Source: an uncultured Sphingomonas sp.
Lineage (GTDB): Bacteria > Pseudomonadota > Alphaproteobacteria > Sphingomonadales > Sphingomonadaceae
Reading direction: 5' to 3'
Length of the DNA: 10,131 nt
NCBI GenBank assembly: GCA_946886645.1
Contig: CAMPIY010000047.1
Coordinates: 1-10,131 of the forward strand
In this document: one piece after another, positions 9,101-10,131 of the stretch
Layout: the number at the start of each line of letters is the position of its first letter
Numbering within the stretch: the stretch's first letter is position 1
Translations under genes and position numbers: made by a program
Notes under the pieces: model-generated
What the model was told of the DNA's origin: nothing
The model's database searches: none
The model's input: only the letters and a program-made list of their open reading frames with translations

Positions 9101-9125
9101 GGAACGGCAACCCCTTGATCCCGTC
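9101..9125 (+). promoter_or_regulatory. Weak EcfG-type promoter-like sequence facing the HAMP gene
   Basis: GGAAC (9101-9105), 16 nt, CGTC (9122-9125): one mismatch from the GGAAC-N16/17-CGTT consensus of the alphaproteobacterial general stress sigma factor. It lies about 180 nt before the HAMP protein start and overlaps the oppositely oriented candidate region. A chance match is quite possible. Confidence 0.2.
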
Positions 9126-9134
9126 GGAAATCGT

Positions 9135-9160
9135 AACGGACGTAGAACTTTCGCAATTCC
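9135..9160 (-). promoter_or_regulatory. Candidate EcfG-type (general stress) promoter of the winged-helix/DUF5985 operon
   Basis: On the minus strand GGAAT (9160-9156), 17 nt, CGTT (9138-9135): one mismatch from GGAAC-N16/17-CGTT, the promoter of EcfG sigma factors in alphaproteobacteria. Transcription would begin near 9128, giving a leader of roughly 60-85 nt. The motif is short and found by eye. Confidence 0.4.
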
Positions 9161-9249
9161 GGTGCGTTGAGATGTGCCGAAACGATACGAAGACGGGGTG
9201 CAAAATCAGGGGGTTCAAAGCATCAATGTTTTGATATGCCTTGCTTTCC

Positions 9250-9268
9250 GGCAGCGGGGTGGGCTGCC
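9250..9268. repeat. Inverted repeat upstream of the HAMP protein gene
   Basis: GGCAGC (9250-9255), 7-nt spacer, GCTGCC (9263-9268), ending 43 nt before the GTG start. It could be an operator or a leader hairpin. A shorter repeat, ATCAA (9222-9226) and TTGAT (9231-9235), lies just upstream. The remainder of the 9046-9311 spacer holds the candidate stress promoters and nothing else that I recognise. Confidence 0.3.
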
Positions 9269-9311
9269 ATAACCTTGAGCGGGGGGAGAAGCGCTGACGA
9301 AGGATTAACCG

Positions 9312-10131
9312 GTGAAAACCCAACGTTCCCAGGATTTTCTCGATCGCCGGCAGCTTGTCTCCGCCTTGCGATCCCTTCGCCGTGGCGATTTCACGGTGCG
9401 CCTTTCCGAAGATTCCGAAGGCATGGATCAGGACATCGCGATCCTGTTCAACGAAGTCGTATCGCTCAACCAGCAACTCACCCAGGAGTTCGAGCGGCTC
9501 TCCCAGGTCGTCGGCAAGGAGGGCAAGATCAACCAGCGCGCCCGGGTCCGCGGCGCAAGCGGCGGGTGGGAAACCAAGCTTCGCGCCGTCAACGAGCTGA
9601 TCGACGACATGGTGCAGCCGACCGCCGAGGTGGCCAGGGTCATCGGCGCGGTGGCCAAGGGAGACCTGTCGCAAACCATGGCGGTCGAGATCGACGGAAG
9701 ACCGTTGCGTGGCGAATTCCTTCGCATCGGCAAGATCGCCAACACGATGGTCGAGCAGCTCGCTTCCTTCGCGTCCGAAGTGACGCGCGTCGCCCGCGAG
9801 GTGGGCACCGAGGGCAAGCTGGGCGGACAGGCCAATGTGAAGGGCGTCGCCGGCACCTGGAAAGACCTGACCGACAACGTCAACGCGATGGCGACCAACC
9901 TGACCAGCCAGGTGCGCAACATCGCCGAAGTGACGACCGCCGTGGCCAGCGGCGACTTGTCCAAAAAGATCACCGTCGACGTGAAGGGCGAAATCCTTGA
10001 ACTCAAGGACACCATCAACGTCATGGTCGACCAGCTCAACGCCTTCGCGGGCGAGGTGACCCGTGTGGCGCGCGAGGTGGGCTCGGAAGGGAAGCTTGGC
10101 GGGCAGGCGCAGGTGGAAGGCGTTGCCGGAA
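9312..10131 (+). CDS. Multi-HAMP protein, probably a large hybrid sensor histidine kinase; N-terminal 273 codons, cut by window edge
   Basis: The frame is open from GTG 9312 to the right edge. TAA at 9306-9308 closes it upstream, and AAGGA (9300-9304) sits seven bases before the GTG, which decides the start; the next in-frame ATG is codon 38. No signal peptide or membrane helix occurs, so the protein should be soluble. Residues 18-56 look like a HAMP half-repeat (RRGDFTVRL...). Then come tandem repeats of about 92 residues starting at residues 60, 153 and 245, each with VARxxGxEGK, a G-A-G loop, a helix with VN, and GDLSxxxxV-G--L/F---IN-MV. This repeated HAMP array is known from group III histidine kinases (fungal Nik1 type) and large bacterial homologues, where it transmits signals such as osmotic stress to kinase and receiver domains. 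Those catalytic domains lie outside the window, so kinase identity is inferred. It diverges from the winged-helix/DUF5985 operon. Confidence 0.85.
   Translation, partial: MKTQRSQDFLDRRQLVSALRSLRRGDFTVRLSEDSEGMDQDIAILFNEVVSLNQQLTQEFERLSQVVGKEGKINQRARVRGASGGWETKLRAVNELIDDMVQPTAEVARVIGAVAKGDLSQTMAVEIDGRPLRGEFLRIGKIANTMVEQLASFASEVTRVAREVGTEGKLGGQANVKGVAGTWKDLTDNVNAMATNLTSQVRNIAEVTTAVASGDLSKKITVDVKGEILELKDTINVMVDQLNAFAGEVTRVAREVGSEGKLGGQAQVEGVAG
9489..10131 (+). repeat. Tandem HAMP-coding repeats, about 276-279 bp each
   Basis: Repeat units begin at 9489 (degenerate, 93 codons), 9768 (92 codons) and 10044 (cut at 29 codons). Between the last two, 25 of the first 29 residues are identical, yet 11 of those 25 shared residues use a different codon. 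The protein repeat is conserved while the DNA has drifted, so this is an old array rather than a recent duplication. Confidence 0.8.

Noticed and set aside
9046..9156. 5' extension of the winged-helix protein up to a TTG at 9156
   Set aside because: The added residues look non-coding in character and overlap the candidate EcfG promoter; starts at 9045 or 9066 are more plausible.
9167..10000. Plus-strand frame of 277 codons overlapping the HAMP gene
   Set aside because: It is out of frame with the HAMP repeats and very Arg-rich, a frame shadow of the true coding sequence beginning at GTG 9312.

Overview
The window is GC-rich, densely packed chromosomal DNA, most likely from an alphaproteobacterium of the sphingomonad group. 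This rests on the feel of the protein families: the N-terminal part of a multi-HAMP kinase, an ABC permease fused to an M1 aminopeptidase, and paired small DUF5985-type membrane proteins. It is also weakly supported by motifs resembling the alphaproteobacterial general-stress promoter. The species assignment is inference. No tRNA, rRNA, insertion sequence, CRISPR array or phage gene was seen, and no gene-free stretch exceeds about 270 bases.

Left block (positions 1-6097, minus strand). Four genes read leftward from a promoter near 6070-6097: an ABC ATPase (5168-6043), a 1197-residue ABC-2 type permease with a C-terminal periplasmic M1 aminopeptidase-like domain (1560-5153), a UDP-glucuronate 4-epimerase-like sugar-nucleotide epimerase (488-1489), and the first 159 codons of a nitronate monooxygenase that runs off the left edge (1-479). 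The ATPase and permease/peptidase lie 14 nt apart and should form one exporter-like complex. A perfect 7-4-7 inverted repeat lies across the predicted start of transcription of the ATPase gene and looks like an operator. The epimerase and the monooxygenase are tightly coupled: the Shine-Dalgarno of the second overlaps the stop codon of the first. A 70-nt gap with a two-part hairpin separates the exporter pair from this second pair.

Centre (6194-8134, plus strand). A complete acetyl-CoA synthetase gene (acs) diverges from the ABC operon across a 150-nt spacer that also holds an imperfect direct repeat.

Right block (8131-9045, minus strand). Three small genes overlap or nearly abut: a winged-helix-like protein, then two paralogous three-helix membrane proteins of the DUF5985 type. 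The last ends tail-to-tail with acs, the two stop codons sharing one CTAG. A candidate EcfG-type (general stress sigma) promoter lies upstream of this trio.

Right edge (9312-10131, plus strand). The N-terminal 273 codons of a large protein made of about 92-residue HAMP repeats, most likely a soluble multi-HAMP hybrid histidine kinase, diverge from the trio and run off the window.

The most promising little-described elements are the ABC ATPase plus permease-M1 peptidase pair with its operator, and the winged-helix/DUF5985/DUF5985 trio with its possible stress promoter.
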